From: Candidula unifasciata
Taxonomy: Eukaryota > Mollusca > Gastropoda > Stylommatophora > Geomitridae
Assembly (NCBI GenBank): GCA_905116865.2
Contig: CAJHNH020000504.1
Span: forward strand, 500,957-564,956
Reading direction: 5' to 3'
Length of the DNA: 64,000 nt
Shown here: positions 45,601 to 56,980 of the stretch, piece after piece
How positions within the stretch are numbered: position 1 is the stretch's first letter
Layout of the letters: each line of letters starts with the position of its first letter
The notes under the pieces: generated by a model
What the model saw: the letters and a program-made list of their open reading frames with translations, nothing else
Databases searched by the model: none
What the model was told of the DNA's origin: nothing
Program-made: the position numbers and the translations under genes

Positions 45601-48600
45601 ACGGAATCAGATGCAAGATAAATTAAATATGCTTGATGCAAGGTCACAACAACTAACTAGGTCTAAAAATCCATAAGGAAAAAAACAATGATAATGAGAA
45701 TAAATCAGCCATGTGGTTTCTTTTAGTTGTATCCCACTCCCATGTGGAGTTTTCACCTTTTTGGGCAGTACTCTGTAATGTAGATAAAGAGGGAGGGGGG
45801 ACTGATAGAGATATTAAAATCTGAATACTAAACTTAAAATGTTTAATTCTAATGTAAAATCAGTACTGTTATTGGAGCGGAAATACAGAGCGTAACTGAA
45901 CAACTACAAATAAACTACAAACATTTATTAAATGCTGCCTGCCCAAAATAGAGGAAGTTAAATGATACGATATAATCACAAGTGTTGAGCTTTAATAGAG
46001 AACTAAACAAGTTCCAATGGACCAAGAGGTGGAGAAAAGACATGGCATTGGATAGGACACACATGGAGAAAACCTGAGAACAAGATTACTTGGAACCCAC
46101 TGCTCGTAGAACAATTACATTTTATCAGTAATGCGTGTTATGTCTATATAAAAATATCCATAATGAAATTATTGCATACACACATCATGTATACACAATC
46201 ATACACACTCAGAATTACACATACTGTTACACACTCACGTGCACACACAAACACACACACACACGCATGCACACATTCATACACTCACAGAAAAAACACA
46301 CCCACACACACACAGAGAAAGAGAGAGAAAAATAAAGGCAGTCCATAAAAACATAAGGAGTAGGAAGCTAGAGAGAAATAAAGGCAGACAAAAAGAAAGC
46401 ACATTGAGAAAAGAGCTAGAGAGTAAAGTTGAAAAGATGGGGAAGAAAATAAAATGAGCAGCATACAATAGCGAAAGACTTGGCATGAGCTTGTTAAGGG
46501 CCTATGCTCCGTTTGGGGATAGAAGGCAGAAGAAAACTTTTTATATTTTTTTTAATATTTCCACAGTTACCAGGTGCATCATATCCAGTGTCATGGTTTT
46601 CTATATTTGTCTTGCGTTTCTCGAGTGGTTTGAGTGATAAATGTATTCAACTTTTTTGCAGGTTTTATCTACACCATTTATCCATTTAATTCTGTATTCC
46701 TTTATCAGTGCTAAATTGTGAAGTTTGTATTCTTACATTGCTCTAATGTTTCATGTTCCAAAAGTTTTTAGTGTACTTTGGCAGCTGGTATAAACACTGA
46801 CTAGGATGTCTTTCAGAAGATGTCTGTAATCCTGATTAAATGTTTAGTCATGACATTGTTTGCATAAGTACTGCTTGACTGCAAATTACTTTCTGCAAGA
46901 AAGTAATGCATGGTGGGCTGTCCTAGCTATTATGCCTATAAGTGCATCCTTCACAGCAAAAACAATGACTATTTCTAGTTCTGGGGAGTTCTTCATCTGC
47001 TAACTACTTTAATACATCATTTGCCTATAAGGATTGCAGTGTGGGTAAGTGTGTATACAGATAGTCCTCCTGCAGGGTAAAAGTTGTCTTTTATTTCCAA
47101 ATATAAGGTACATCCTGTTCTGCAACCATCAAAATACAGTAGACATTTCACTACCCAGTTCACAGTTATCTGGCCTCTGTATTTTCTGGGCTAGTTTTAA
47201 AACAATCCCTATTAAAATGAGGAATAATTGACTTTGCCATTGTGTTGCAAGCAATATCAGTGCAGAGGACATTATAGAATGGATGGCAAATGATGAACTT
47301 GTTGAAATGACAACAATATTTTGGAAATCATGACACTGGGTAAAGTAAAACATTCACTGCAGTATATTTAGTGAGCAGGAAGCAATGGCAGCTGAACAGA
47401 CTGAAGCAGTCATCTATCAAGAACTTAAAAAAAAAAAACAGTCAGTTTTGACTCTTTCATCTCAGGCCTACCTTCTCCCATTTGTGTGATCATTTATCAG
47501 TGAACAGTAAAATTAGTTTAAATAATATTTGGAAGAATTAGGCCTATGTTTTATGGTAATTTTTTGTTCATTTTAAATGTGTGTACTCATACTGTGCTCT
47601 GTACATTATTTATATTTCATCTAATTAAGTTTGACATTCAGTTTATCTTAAAATGCTTACAGTATTTTTGGGGGGGATTTCATTTTTCTGTAATAAATTT
47701 TGTGAACATACGGTACAACACCTAATTAACATTTATAAAGTATTGGCCTTTACTAAGAAGTCGGAAAATATGAATATAGTGGGATTTAGTATTAAAAGGG
47801 TGATTTAATGGTATGGGTGAGGCAGGAAGTAAGTATTTATAGAACTCTGGCCTATCCGGCTTTCTTATTCTCTGGCCTACCTTTCCTCCACAGTAGGCTG
47901 GATAGGTGAGTCTACTACAGGGCTGTTTAGCTGTTTGCTCGCAGACCAAAATATTGAACATGGAGATCCTTGCAGGCCAGGAGCCTGAGCCCACAATACA
48001 GTTGACAACATTTTTAATGTGTAGATTTAATACACTCGAAAACTTTTACGTCTGGGACGTAGCCTATATAAATGAAGCAGTGTTGTAAACCTTATAAAGT
48101 AAAGTGTACTACAATCTTCTGTAACGATTAATTAATACTCACTTTTAATTCTTTTTCTTCTTTGTATTCACTGGCTGTAAACTCCTGCAGAAAGTTCTGG
48201 TTGTTTATCTAATTTTGGACTCTACTCCTGTTCCGGAAACTGAGTGTTGCGTACACATCTGTTTTACATGTCTTACTGCATCTGTTGGTTTCTTGGCTCT
48301 CAGGCAGATGAACTCTGACTTCGAAGGAAGCTCCTAATTATTTGACTCTTCCGACATTCTTTTGGATAGGCAGTGGGTCTATTCTTGTTTCTCCACAATA
48401 GGGCCTCGAAACCCACACAGGGATCACTTTTAATTGAAATACACATATTTCCAACTTGTCATTGGGATCATAAATAAACGTTACCATTGTCACTTCCATT
48501 ACATTGTCATAATAATAATAATAACTGTCCACAGTAGGTTATATATTCTGCAGAAGAAACGGAAAGGTATAACGATGCAAAATGTAATTAATGGGAAATG

Positions 48601-51600
48601 CTGCATTTTCGTTTTTGAGCTTATTTTACAAAATTTGGCTGGTGTTAAGTAAGCACAATTCCCATGCAATCCTGTAGCCTATCATTGCTCAGTGAGCTCC
48701 GACTTTTTGTCTTAATTACATTCATATGTGAGAAGCTTGATTCACAAATGAAAGTTGTGCCAAATATGGTGAGAATGAATACAGAAACTTTTCTAGCATT
48801 ACGGAATTGCTCCTGTTGAAACCTGAGGGATTTTAAAAGGATCTCAAATAAATAACATTACATTTTTTTGGATATTGAAGTCATCAGATCTGTTGTTAAA
48901 ATTATTTTGAAGCTTTTAATGAAATAACTATATCATTTGATCAGTTAAGATTGTCGAGTCCAGTGTTGAAGAAATAAAATAGCAAGCATACTGGTTTCAA
49001 AATAGGCACAGTTGGTGATATAAATAAATATTTCAGTGTCCAGTCACTGTTGAATGCATAATTTTCACATTCCAACTTTGCTCGCTTACTAGTGCTAGCA
49101 ATGGCATCAAGTATTTAACTAAATTATTAAAAGTAGATAATTTAAAACACTGTTACTGTACTGTATTGTCCGACAATCTGCGTCTGACTGTGACTTGTAT
49201 GTGACTGGAAGTTCCCAAAAAATCCTATTATAATCTAATAACAAGATCACTAGCAGGTATTCTGTGGTGTCCAGTGTCACTGATGTTCTGCTGCGCCCAG
49301 TGTCATTAGTTTGTGTGTATTAGTGGCCCCCATTAAGAAGAGCTTCTCTGTAATCTAAGCTCTGTCAGAACCATGCTGGTATTTCCATACTCCTCCTGTG
49401 CAATAAATATCGCACCTTCATTGACTGTCCAGTGCAGCTGTGGTTTTCCTACCTGTTTCTTGATTCTTTCCAGCCTTATAACCTTTGGCTTCAAACAGGC
49501 GAGTTTTACTATTTGTATGAATTGGGAACAAACTTTTACCCTGAACTAATTACATTTTCTGTTCCTATGCTGGTTCCCTTGTATCTCCGCATTTACAGAT
49601 CCCTGACAAACATTTTACACAACTGGTTTTTGAAGATTTATACAGAAACATTTATTTATTTATTTTGTTTCTTTGTAATAACTACATTTCACTATTTTGG
49701 CAACGATCCGCGGGCCACTTGCTAGACCTCGCGGGCTGCCAGTTCAATAGCCCTGATCTACTGTATCTTATCTAGAGTATAGGGCTTTCTCACTTTACCT
49801 GAAAAAAAAAACACATGTGAATGTCACGCTTAAAGACTTTACTACAAGCTATTTGATATAGATCATTAGCTATTGTGAACTATTACACAGGATTGAGTGA
49901 CCTAGTGCCTATCTCTTCTTTAAGTACAGTAGCATCTGAGGCATCCAGAAAAAAAGCTTCAAAACACCTGAGACAGCACAAGAAAGCCTGCAAAATAAAT
50001 CTCACACTCAGTGCAAACAGTTCATGCCCATCTTGTCAGGCCTAGATTGGACTCCTTGGTCACCTTTGTATAAATACATTTAACCTGTTTCATTCCTGTC
50101 TGCCATGTTAACTAAATGGTCCTTAACACCTGTGATGTGTAAAAATATGATGCACAAATTGATATGATGTTAAATCTCTGTATGTGTTTTTAAGAATGTC
50201 TGCTGGTGTTTTTACAAGTGGTATTGAGTCTGTTCATGTTAATCTCTATTTCTGTAGAAAGCATTGCTCTTTTTGTCTTTGACAGTGTCGGTTTTTGTAA
50301 TCAGTAGATTGGGTAATTTGTTTTATTAAGGGAAAGCTTTTCCTACTTCATACTTGCTTATGCATTCTTCCTTTTGTCTAATTTTTACCTTAAAAAATGG
50401 TTAATAGTTTCCTATTTTAAAGAAATGTTAACAATTGTTTCTTTTTTTTAAAGGTGATGATGGTAATAAGTTGATGTGCCAGGAGAAGTGCTCAAGCCTT
50501 TGTAAACACATTAGTGGTTACAGTTCAGAAATGATGACAGAGGCAGCTGTGCATGAATGTTTACAGGCCATTGCTAAGGTATTTGTTCTTTTTATCTCAT
50601 CTTTCTACCTGATCAGTCCAGTTGTGCCAACCAGTTCATTTGGGATGCAGAGCTGATACTGGTCAAGCCCTATCTACATCTCTCAGCAGCCCTCATTGAA
50701 ACAGATTCCCAACTGGGGGCCTGGCCAAAGAACATAGTTGTGATATTTTGTTTGAAATCTGAGCGCATCTGCGCATATATGAGCTTTACTTATAAAGTTG
50801 ATGTGCATGCAAAACTCAAGTCCTGGAACAGGACCAAAGTCCATAATTGGTCGAACAACCAGGACTTTCTGCCGGAATGCACAGCTGGTGAACGCAAAGA
50901 AAAAGAAGAAGAACCAATGAATTGAGTACTTTGGAACAATGCAGACATAAAGTCAGCACACACTGAACAACACCAGTGCACTTTTTTTTAAAGCTGAAAT
51001 ACACACAACACACAGTGTTTCAATGTATGCATTCAAGGATGATATCAGTACATTCCAGTGATGAGTACAACCAGCAAAAAATAAATACAGATACTGAACA
51101 AAGTCAAAGAATTTTACAAACTGTAGACAACCCTCTGCGTATTGTCAAAGTATCCAACATAGGAATTTCCTGAACTGTATGTGCCTCGCTTGTTTTTATT
51201 TTATCATCACCGGCTATTTCATCCAGAATTGGTAGTGTGCATTCTTTCACGGTTTCTGAATCAGTGAAAGGTCCCTTTGGTAAAGGGGGGCGGGGGTTAA
51301 TATCAAGAGAAGCTGCTGCAGCTTTTTCTTGTTGAGTTCAAGCTCGCACAAGAATTCTGCTGTTATGCTGATAAGCAGCAATCAACGACTCAGCACTTTA
51401 TTTTCTAGCAGTGAAACCTTCTGGATATGATTTTCCAAAATAAGCATGTTTCGATGTGAAGTGCCACTTCACTTTGTACTCATAAACTGCCGACACATAT
51501 TCGTTGCTTAGCAAGCATATTAGTTTCGAATTAGGCATAGTGGGTGATATAAATAAATATTTCAGTGTCCAGTCATTGTTAAAAGTATGATTTTCACACT

Positions 51601-52410
51601 CCCACTTAGCTTTCTTACTAGTATCAGCCATGGCATCAAGTATTTTAATTAATTATTAAAATTTAGATAACTGAAAACAATGTTACTGTTTCAGTTTGTT
51701 ACTACACAATCTAGGTCTATCTGTGACTTGCACACTAGACGTTTACGAAAAGTCTGTTAATAATCTGACAAGATCACTAGCAGGTGTTCTGCGGTGTCAA
51801 ATGTCACTAATGTTCTGCAGCATCCCATGTCATTACTCTTTGTGTACTAGTAGTCAACTTTAAGGGAGAGTTCCTGGGTAATCTAAGTGCTAACTATCTG
51901 AGCCAGGCTTGTATTTCCATACTCCTCCTGTCAAATAAATATCTCACCTTAATTGACTGTCCAGTGGAGTGATTGCTTCCTACCATGGTGACTTGATTCT
52001 TTCCAGCCTATCTTATTACCTTTTGCTCCAAACAGGCCAGTTCTGCTATTTGAAGTAACTTTTACCGGGCACTAGTTGCATTTCCATGCCTGAGACATTC
52101 CTGCATTTGTGGTATTATCTGTTAATACGCCCCTTCCCTTGTATTTTCGCACACACACACGCACGCACGCGCACACACACACGCACTCACACACAGAACT
52201 TTATGGTTGCATATGGGATAAATTCAAGAGAGGCACACACAACTTATCTAGACAACTGCTGATATCAGCAGTTATATGACTGAGATGGTACCAATATATT
52301 GGGTATATAATGAGGAGAAGTGGACAGAGAATCACCAAACAGACAGATGCTGAAATGAAAAATTATGGCCTAAAGAAAGGAAGACGTCAATGAGAAACAC
52401 AAAGACAGAC

Positions 52411-52454
<44 letters not shown>

Positions 52455-55400
52455 CAGATGTGCTGGACTGCATTCCATACATATCAAACAGACTGCCAGG
52501 ATGGACTAGAATCAAGGTACAGACTGTGAACCTTATGTGATGTATCAACAGCTCAACAGGATGTTGATGATGCTAACTGCCAGATACTGCCTTTATTATA
52601 CCACTTTTGCTGTGTTGGTGGGAGGGGGGGGGGTGGGGGGGTCTTTGAGTCTGATGATTTACGGCTGCATGGCTAGTGCTGTTGCCACGACTGTGCCCCC
52701 AACAGAAAAAATCCCCAGCCTTAATGAAGATTCGAACTCTGTCTCCCGCTTGAGAGCCCAGCGTTATAATCGTTTGGCCAGCCGCTCATCGATGCTAACG
52801 TATAATAATATTTGATAGGTGTGTATATAATACTGAAACGTGTTTAATTGTTGTTTATCTTTGTAGCTTGTGTTGGATCTAACTTTTATGGAAGAAAAAA
52901 TACTAATAGATGAGGATTTTTCGAGCAAATCTTCCTTTTACAGAGTTTGCAATATCATTGGTAAGATATCTTCATATCAGCTCTCTCATACTTATTGATT
53001 GCTATATGGGTTAGCTGCACTGGCTTTTTGTTTTTGAAGTATGAGTACTGTAAATCTGTTAGGGAATAGACACCAAGATTGGGTACACAGCTAACAAATC
53101 TCACTTCCAAAACCACACAAAGCTCATTCCAGACTCAGGGGTTTCAGGATTATCACCCTAATAAAAACTTTTGGCAAGGCGCTAGAGAAGATTATTGCTG
53201 TTAAACTACAAACATTTTTGGAAAGGGAAGAGCTCCTGTCAGAAGGTTTGAGTAGTTACCAGCCTCAAAAAGATACCTGGTCAAATGCAGCTACTTTTTT
53301 GCTTTTGATGTTTATGAGGGTTCCAGAATAGACAGGAGATGGTAGTGGCAGCACTTGATCTTGAGGATGCTTACAATAGAGTCAGATATGATATTTTGAT
53401 ATCTATGCTCATGGAGAAGGAAGTATGTCCCTGGCTGGTGAAATATAAAAGAAAAAGGCTGCATGAGATACCATCCATCTAAGAGATTTAGAATGCCAAA
53501 GGCATTCATAAAACAGTCTATGAAGTTGAACTGGGGTACACAGGGACTCCCTGACTGCCACATGTGGTTAGATACAGAAATACAAACTACAGAGCATGAC
53601 TTAAAAATTAAACAGACTGTTCCAATAAGAGAAAAAAAACCATAACCCACAGGAGCGACCCTGCAAGATAAACTATGAGCACCTGAGAAAAGCTGTCCTG
53701 TCCTGTTTATGGTCCATGCTAGAACTGGTGCATAACGAATCTTGATCACTGAAAATTAATTTTTGTATTTTCCTTTGTTACGTTAATTTTCTATGTGTAA
53801 TGTCAACGCTGCTATGGCTGATTTAAAAAGCATGTAAACATTCAAGTTTCAAGGCATCTTATTAAGATCATAGTCTTGACTATTAGTGATTAGTGATTGA
53901 CGTAGATAGTCATCACAGCATGCCAGACATATTCATTGGTGTTCCAATATCCCCCAAATAGCCCCACAAACATAAAATGACTGACCATGCCAATTCGGTG
54001 TTGAAAAAGATCGAACATCTTGTGCCTTAAGAGGAATTTTCATGTTGGCAGCAAGGTATTTTAAGGAAACCAATAGACCTGAGAAATTAGTGTCAGGTGA
54101 CACAATTTATGGAAAGAGGGAGAGGAAAGGCAAAGAGATAAATACATTGATGATTTGGTCACATGCATGAGGCAGGACGTATTTGATAGGACCCGGGATA
54201 TTATTGATTGTAAACAATGGCAAATCATAACCGCCTATGGTTTCTGACATGGCACATGATAAAGATTGTTCTATTTCCAGAGCAAAGATTTTTATATTGA
54301 AAAAAGGGCGGACAAAAAAAGTTTAGGAAACACTGATTTAGAGGAATTGACAAGTATCTGCAACACCATTGAGAGTACTGTACAAAAATAAAAGTGAGTA
54401 CACATCTGATACCCATGCCAGACTGGCAAAGACGACACTGACATTCTGTGATATTGAGTAACTACCATGGAGAATGCAATAGACAAACTGTTGGAAATGA
54501 TAATTGCTAGGAAAAATATCCTGCCAGGTTGAGAGGCGTATCTTTTTCCCCACCTGCACTTGGTTGGTATTATCCAAAACAAGAAAAACCTGGGTTAATG
54601 CAATTTGTGCCCATGATATGAATTAAGATTTCAATTTGGTTATTGAGACATGTGCTGCTGCAATTGCCCTTGAAGATATATACAACAGTTTTTAGTGAAT
54701 TTTCTAATTATTCCAACCTCCTGAACCCTATATCAGTCCATTCTGCCTTAAATGGATCTCTAGCACTATTTAATTGAATGGTAATGTTTAAAAGTAGCAG
54801 CTAGGCCTCAGCCACCAAGAGTACATCATGGCCTGCCACTAGGTTACCCTTATCTTTGGTGCTGTTTAGTCAATACCAACACTGTGATAATCACACACCA
54901 GCAGAGGTCAAGAAAGATGCTGTCACATTCTGATAATATTTTGGTGCATTATCAAGCAAAGACCAAAAGCAGAAGAACTTTGACTATAAATTGACCCATT
55001 GGGTATATGATGTAAAAAACCTAGGGCACAATCAAACCTTTGAAGCCAATTGTGACACACGATTCTCTCAGAATAGCCATGTTGTCAAAACCGTAACATA
55101 AGCTCTAAAACTTTAGAAGTTACTCAGTTTAATACTTAGGTGTGAGATCTGATTGAAGTCTTGCTTTTCTTAGTACATAGACTATGTTATAAAAGTGCTG
55201 CAATGGCCCAAAAAAAGTGGGAGGGGGGGGGGGAGGGGGGGGGGGGGGGGTTAGTGTGTTTCTTTCAATGCTAGACAACAATGCAGAAACAAAACAATGC
55301 AGAAGCTCAGATGTTGATGTCTGAGAATTCTAGGAGTTATTTTGTCATGTATATATGTCTGAGAATTCTTCTAAGAGTGATTTTGTCATGTATATACATG

Positions 55401-56587
55401 TGTTTGTTATCTGACACATTTAAAGCTCATGGGCTGTTATGGCTCAGGATTGAGGGAGAACTGTAAAAGAAGAAAAATTATACTTTTGGCTTGGCAACTA
55501 GTAGTTTGACTTTGAAGGTTTATTATGGCATTAACTAGGGGTGTGGCATAAACCTTGATAGAGAAACAGACATTTAGCCAGGTATGCCTTGATGAGTTTG
55601 CTCAAAAAAATCGAGATGGGCTGGCTCAAAGACCGCTGAAATCACTGATGAAATCTTACCTGATAAAAACCAATAAAGAGCAGAAGAAGAAGAAAATAAT
55701 GACAGTAATGGTTCAGCTGACCATTGTAATAAATTAAGAGTAAGAAACAAAAATGACACAGTATGGTAAGGCAAATTAATGTAGACATACAATAAAAGTC
55801 ACTGAAATTTTAGAACTAGTAGAATCACCAGTGGCAATAGCTAGATGCTGGTTTGAAGGTTTGAATCCACATTGAGTGTGATGTTTATAATGAAGCTAGG
55901 CTTCCAGGTCGACTCATATTAAAATAAGTACCAGAAAAATGTCCTGTGAAGTAAAGGCAGCCAATGTGATGCTGATTGCATCATCCATCGAGTGCTGAAT
56001 ATTCTATTACAAATATGTTTCTTTCCCCAGAAACATTAATCCCAGAGAGTGAAGTCCTTTTAGTTTTACTTACTCACAGTTGCCATTGCCCATGCTATCT
56101 ACCGCTGGACTTGAAGAAAAGTTAACCATTTAATTAAAACAGTGAACATAGCAAGGCGATATTAATACATATATTTACTATTTGAGATGAAATACATGTT
56201 TTAGTAATAGCATGTTTACAAGTTTTCTGTAGCAGTAACTAACATACATCTTGTTTCAGATACTTTACAAAGTGTGGTGGACTTAGCTAATCGTACTGTT
56301 CAAGATAAGCCAGTAAGTAATCTTTATAATACTGGACAAGATTTCTTAGTATGGTTTGTTGAAACTGATTTATTTCTGTGTTATAGAAATAATGCAGAAA
56401 CTTAACAGTGCATCAGCTTATATTTTCTTAAATAGGTTTTTCAATTCTTTTCTCTTAGGTTGCAGATGTACTAAGCTCAGAAATCATGGAGTGCTTACAG
56501 TGGAGGAAGGGAGCATTGCTGTACATGTACTGTCACACAATTAACACACAGTTTTCTTCAGAAAGTTTGCCATTTTACTTCAGTCAG
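42578..56587 (+). CDS. RIMOC1: RIMOC1 (C5orf51)-like gene, exons 1-5, 3' part outside window
   Basis: The only host protein-coding gene I can support. RIMOC1 is known to bind RAB7A and the MON1-CCZ1 exchange factor and to help place RAB7A on damaged mitochondria for autophagy. Five exons (42578-42677, 50454-50578, 52867-52960, 56260-56312, 56459-56587) join in frame (phases 1, 0, 1, 0, 0) to about 167 residues. Similarity to vertebrate RIMOC1 is recalled, not aligned. The strongest parts are LDLTFMEEKILIDEDF (exon 3) and ECLQWRKGALLYMYCHT (exon 5), with matching length and order of the N-terminal segment. The family is just under 300 residues, so the C-terminal part lies to the right of the window or in an exon I missed. 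Introns of 7.8, 2.3, 3.3 and 0.15 kb are filled with transposons. No stop or frameshift inside the exons. Confidence 0.85.
42935..43130 (+). mobile_element. LINE RT palm scrap in intron 1
   Basis: A frame near 43015-43125 reads FKIRTGV, a stop, then QECLLSPFYFYWQ and ends near TLGML. This corresponds to the RT block (R-x-G-V-R-Q-G-C-L-L-S-P) of RTE-like LINEs. It is very short and decayed. Confidence 0.6.
43140..44760. other. intron 1 sequence, mostly unassigned
   Basis: Includes a pyrimidine-rich stretch (43790-43915) and a two-fold degenerate repeat around GATGACACCGGGATGG-like words (43672-43770). A 121-codon minus frame (44464-44099) lacks an ATG and known motifs; it could be an exon of an antisense gene, but nothing supports that. 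Confidence 0.35.
44762..45262. repeat. tandem repeat, period about 178 bp, 2.8 copies
   Basis: Units start at GCGAAAACAGTGATGCCACT (44771), again at about 44950 and 45128, giving periods of 179 and 178. Copies 1 and 2 are over 90% alike by eye, and copy 3 lacks an internal part after AAAATTAACGTA. It lies in intron 1 of the RIMOC1-like gene. Apparent duplicate small frames inside it are a by-product of the repeat. Confidence 0.92.
45265..46010. other. intron 1 sequence, unassigned
   Basis: A 108-codon minus frame (45647-45321) encodes a hydrophobic stretch (LLVLVGIALGRFVSFILLYI) with flanking charges. It looks like a membrane segment but has no known homologue to me and may be chance. Confidence 0.3.
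46015..46125 (+). mobile_element. LINE C-terminal tail scrap in intron 1
   Basis: One frame reads EKTWHWIGHTWRKPENKITW and then N-P-L. This matches the W-x-W-I-G-H-x-L-R-K-P-x-x-N-I pattern near the C-terminus of some RTE-like LINEs. Short and isolated. Confidence 0.5.
46126..47909. other. intron 1 sequence with CA/GA-rich stretch
   Basis: CA-rich 46190-46315 then GA/A-rich to 46460. The rest is AT-rich with no gene seen. Confidence 0.45.
47918..49755 (-). mobile_element. internally deleted hAT element with TIRs
   Basis: The ends are CAGGGCTGTTTAGCTGTTTG at 47918 and, in reverse complement, CAGGGCTATTGAACTGGCAG at 49755. These are imperfect terminal inverted repeats of hAT type. Flanks GTCTACTA (47910-47917) and ATCTACTG (49756-49763) form an 8-bp duplication with two mismatches. 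On the minus strand near 49110-48990 a frame reads KLECENYAFNSDWTLKYLFI, the N-terminal BED-like start of GTF2IRD2/SCAND3-related hAT transposases. Most of the transposase is missing. Confidence 0.75.
49764..50453. other. end of intron 1
   Basis: AT-rich, no repeat recognised. It ends in the polypyrimidine tract and AG acceptor of exon 2. Confidence 0.5.
50454..50578 (+). CDS. RIMOC1: RIMOC1-like exon 2
   Basis: Acceptor TTTTTTTTAAAG ends at 50453 and donor GTATTTG starts at 50579. It encodes 41 full codons after the split Gly: DDGNKLMCQEKCSSLCKHIS and on to HECLQAIAK. The last part aligns with the L-Y-T-Q-A-I-style helix of the vertebrate protein. Flanking bases are AT-rich intron. It lies between two hAT copies. 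Confidence 0.85.
51160..52110 (-). mobile_element. second hAT copy, truncated, in intron 2
   Basis: The minus frame 51631-51398 reads WECENHTFNNDWTLKYLFIS and then LICLLSNEYVSAVYEYKVKW, HFTSKHAYFG, a BED-like C-x-x-C(lost)...H...H arrangement. Further along KGPFTDSETVKECTLPILDE (near 51260) matches the K-P-F-T-D-x-E-x-V-K-E-C motif of GTF2IRD2-like hAT proteins. Its 5' noncoding part (51650-52100) aligns with 49120-49600 of the first copy. TIRs are not visible and stops occur. Confidence 0.75.
52140..52455. repeat. CA-rich and GA microsatellites
   Basis: (CA)n with CACGC variants at 52150-52196 and (GA)n at 52414-52451. Confidence 0.85.
52640..52795 (-). mobile_element. tRNA-derived SINE family S1 copy in intron 2
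   Basis: The minus strand gives GCGGCTGGCCAAACGATTAT (A-box side), CTCTCAAGCGGGAGACAG and AGAGTTCGAATC (B box). The S1 body follows (GTGGCAACAGCACTAGCCAT). It ends near a G-rich run (52621-52640). Confidence 0.7.
52867..52960 (+). CDS. RIMOC1: RIMOC1-like exon 3
   Basis: Acceptor ATCTTTGTAG ends at 52866 and consensus donor GTAAGATA starts at 52961. It encodes LVLDLTFMEEKILIDEDFSS and then KSSFYRVCNII plus one base. The block D-x-T-x-x-E-E-x-x-L-x-D-E-D-F is the most recognisable family signature in the N-terminal half. It starts in phase 0 and ends in phase 1. Confidence 0.92.
53065..53560 (+). mobile_element. I/Nimb-like LINE RT fragment N6 in intron 3
   Basis: Frames read QISLPKPHKAHS, FRIITLIKTFGKALEKIIAV, KLQTFLEREELLSE, then DLEDAYNRVRYDIL near 53360. 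This is the RT finger/palm part (including the F-x-D/A-Y region) matching the N1 and N3 copies. It contains the RT piece those copies have partly lost but stops before Y/F-A-D-D. Confidence 0.8.
54100..54270 (+). mobile_element. LINE C-terminal tail scrap in intron 3
   Basis: One frame reads KEGEERQRDKYIDDLVTCMR and then QDVFDRTRDIIDCKQWQ, followed by HGT and a short TGATAA end. This fits the tail of RTE-type ORF2 (R-Q-R-x-K-Y-x-D-D-L ... R-x-x-W). Weak but consistent. Confidence 0.5.
54275..55820. other. intron 3 sequence
   Basis: Mostly unassigned. It holds G runs (55223-55250) and a direct duplication of about 48 bp (ATGTCTGAGAATTCT ... TTTTGTCATGTATAT) at about 55318-55358 and 55358-55400. 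Confidence 0.45.
55825..55985 (+). mobile_element. possible SINE with Ceph-like body
   Basis: GCAATAGCTAGATGCTGGTT and GGTTTGAATCC form a B-box-containing head. About 40 bases later GGTCGACTCATATTAAAATA and AGTACCAG resemble the conserved body (GTCGAT...AATAAGTACCAG) that I recall from cephalopod SINEs. The head lacks a good A box. Tentative. Confidence 0.4.
56260..56312 (+). CDS. RIMOC1: RIMOC1-like exon 4
   Basis: Acceptor CTTGTTTCAG ends at 56259 and donor GTAAGTAA starts at 56313. It completes a split Asp (G|AT), then reads TLQSVVDLANRTVQDKP. It is only 53 bases, too short to be noticed as an open frame. Phases fit both neighbours. Confidence 0.88.
56459..56587 (+). CDS. RIMOC1: RIMOC1-like exon 5
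   Basis: Acceptor TTTTCTCTTAG ends at 56458 and donor GTTAGTTT starts at 56588. The 43 codons include VADVLSSEIMECLQWRKGAL followed by LYMYCHTINTQ, the best-conserved block of the family (E-C-L-x-W-R-x-G-A-L-L-Y-M-Y-C-H). The last ten residues do not match what I recall of vertebrates, so the true donor should be checked. Confidence 0.92.
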
Positions 56588-56589
56588 GT

Positions 56590-56980
56590 TAGTTTATTAA
56601 TAATAAAATTGTATATACAGAGACTTTAAATGTACAAATAGAAAGCATAGTTATAAGTTAAACAGTATAGATTGATTAATCTTAAACAATAACAAAGGGA
56701 TAATCCTTGGAGTTTCAGACCTGTAAAGACTTAATTTTAAGTAAATCATTTTTGTTTACAAATTATTCCAGCCAAATATAATGTGATGGAAGAATATGTT
56801 ATTTTATTTACTATAAATGTAGATTTTACTATCAACATTATCATCCTTATACTTAGGTCAAAATAGTAAACTATTAGCAAATATCTTTCACCTAGTTTTC
56901 AAAATCTGTGCATTTCCAGGGCTTTTAGGAAGAAAAAAAAAGATAAGTTATGTTTGATTAATTAATGAATTATGTAAGAT
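56590..56980. other. start of intron 5
   Basis: AT-rich, no repeat or exon recognised. Confidence 0.5.
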
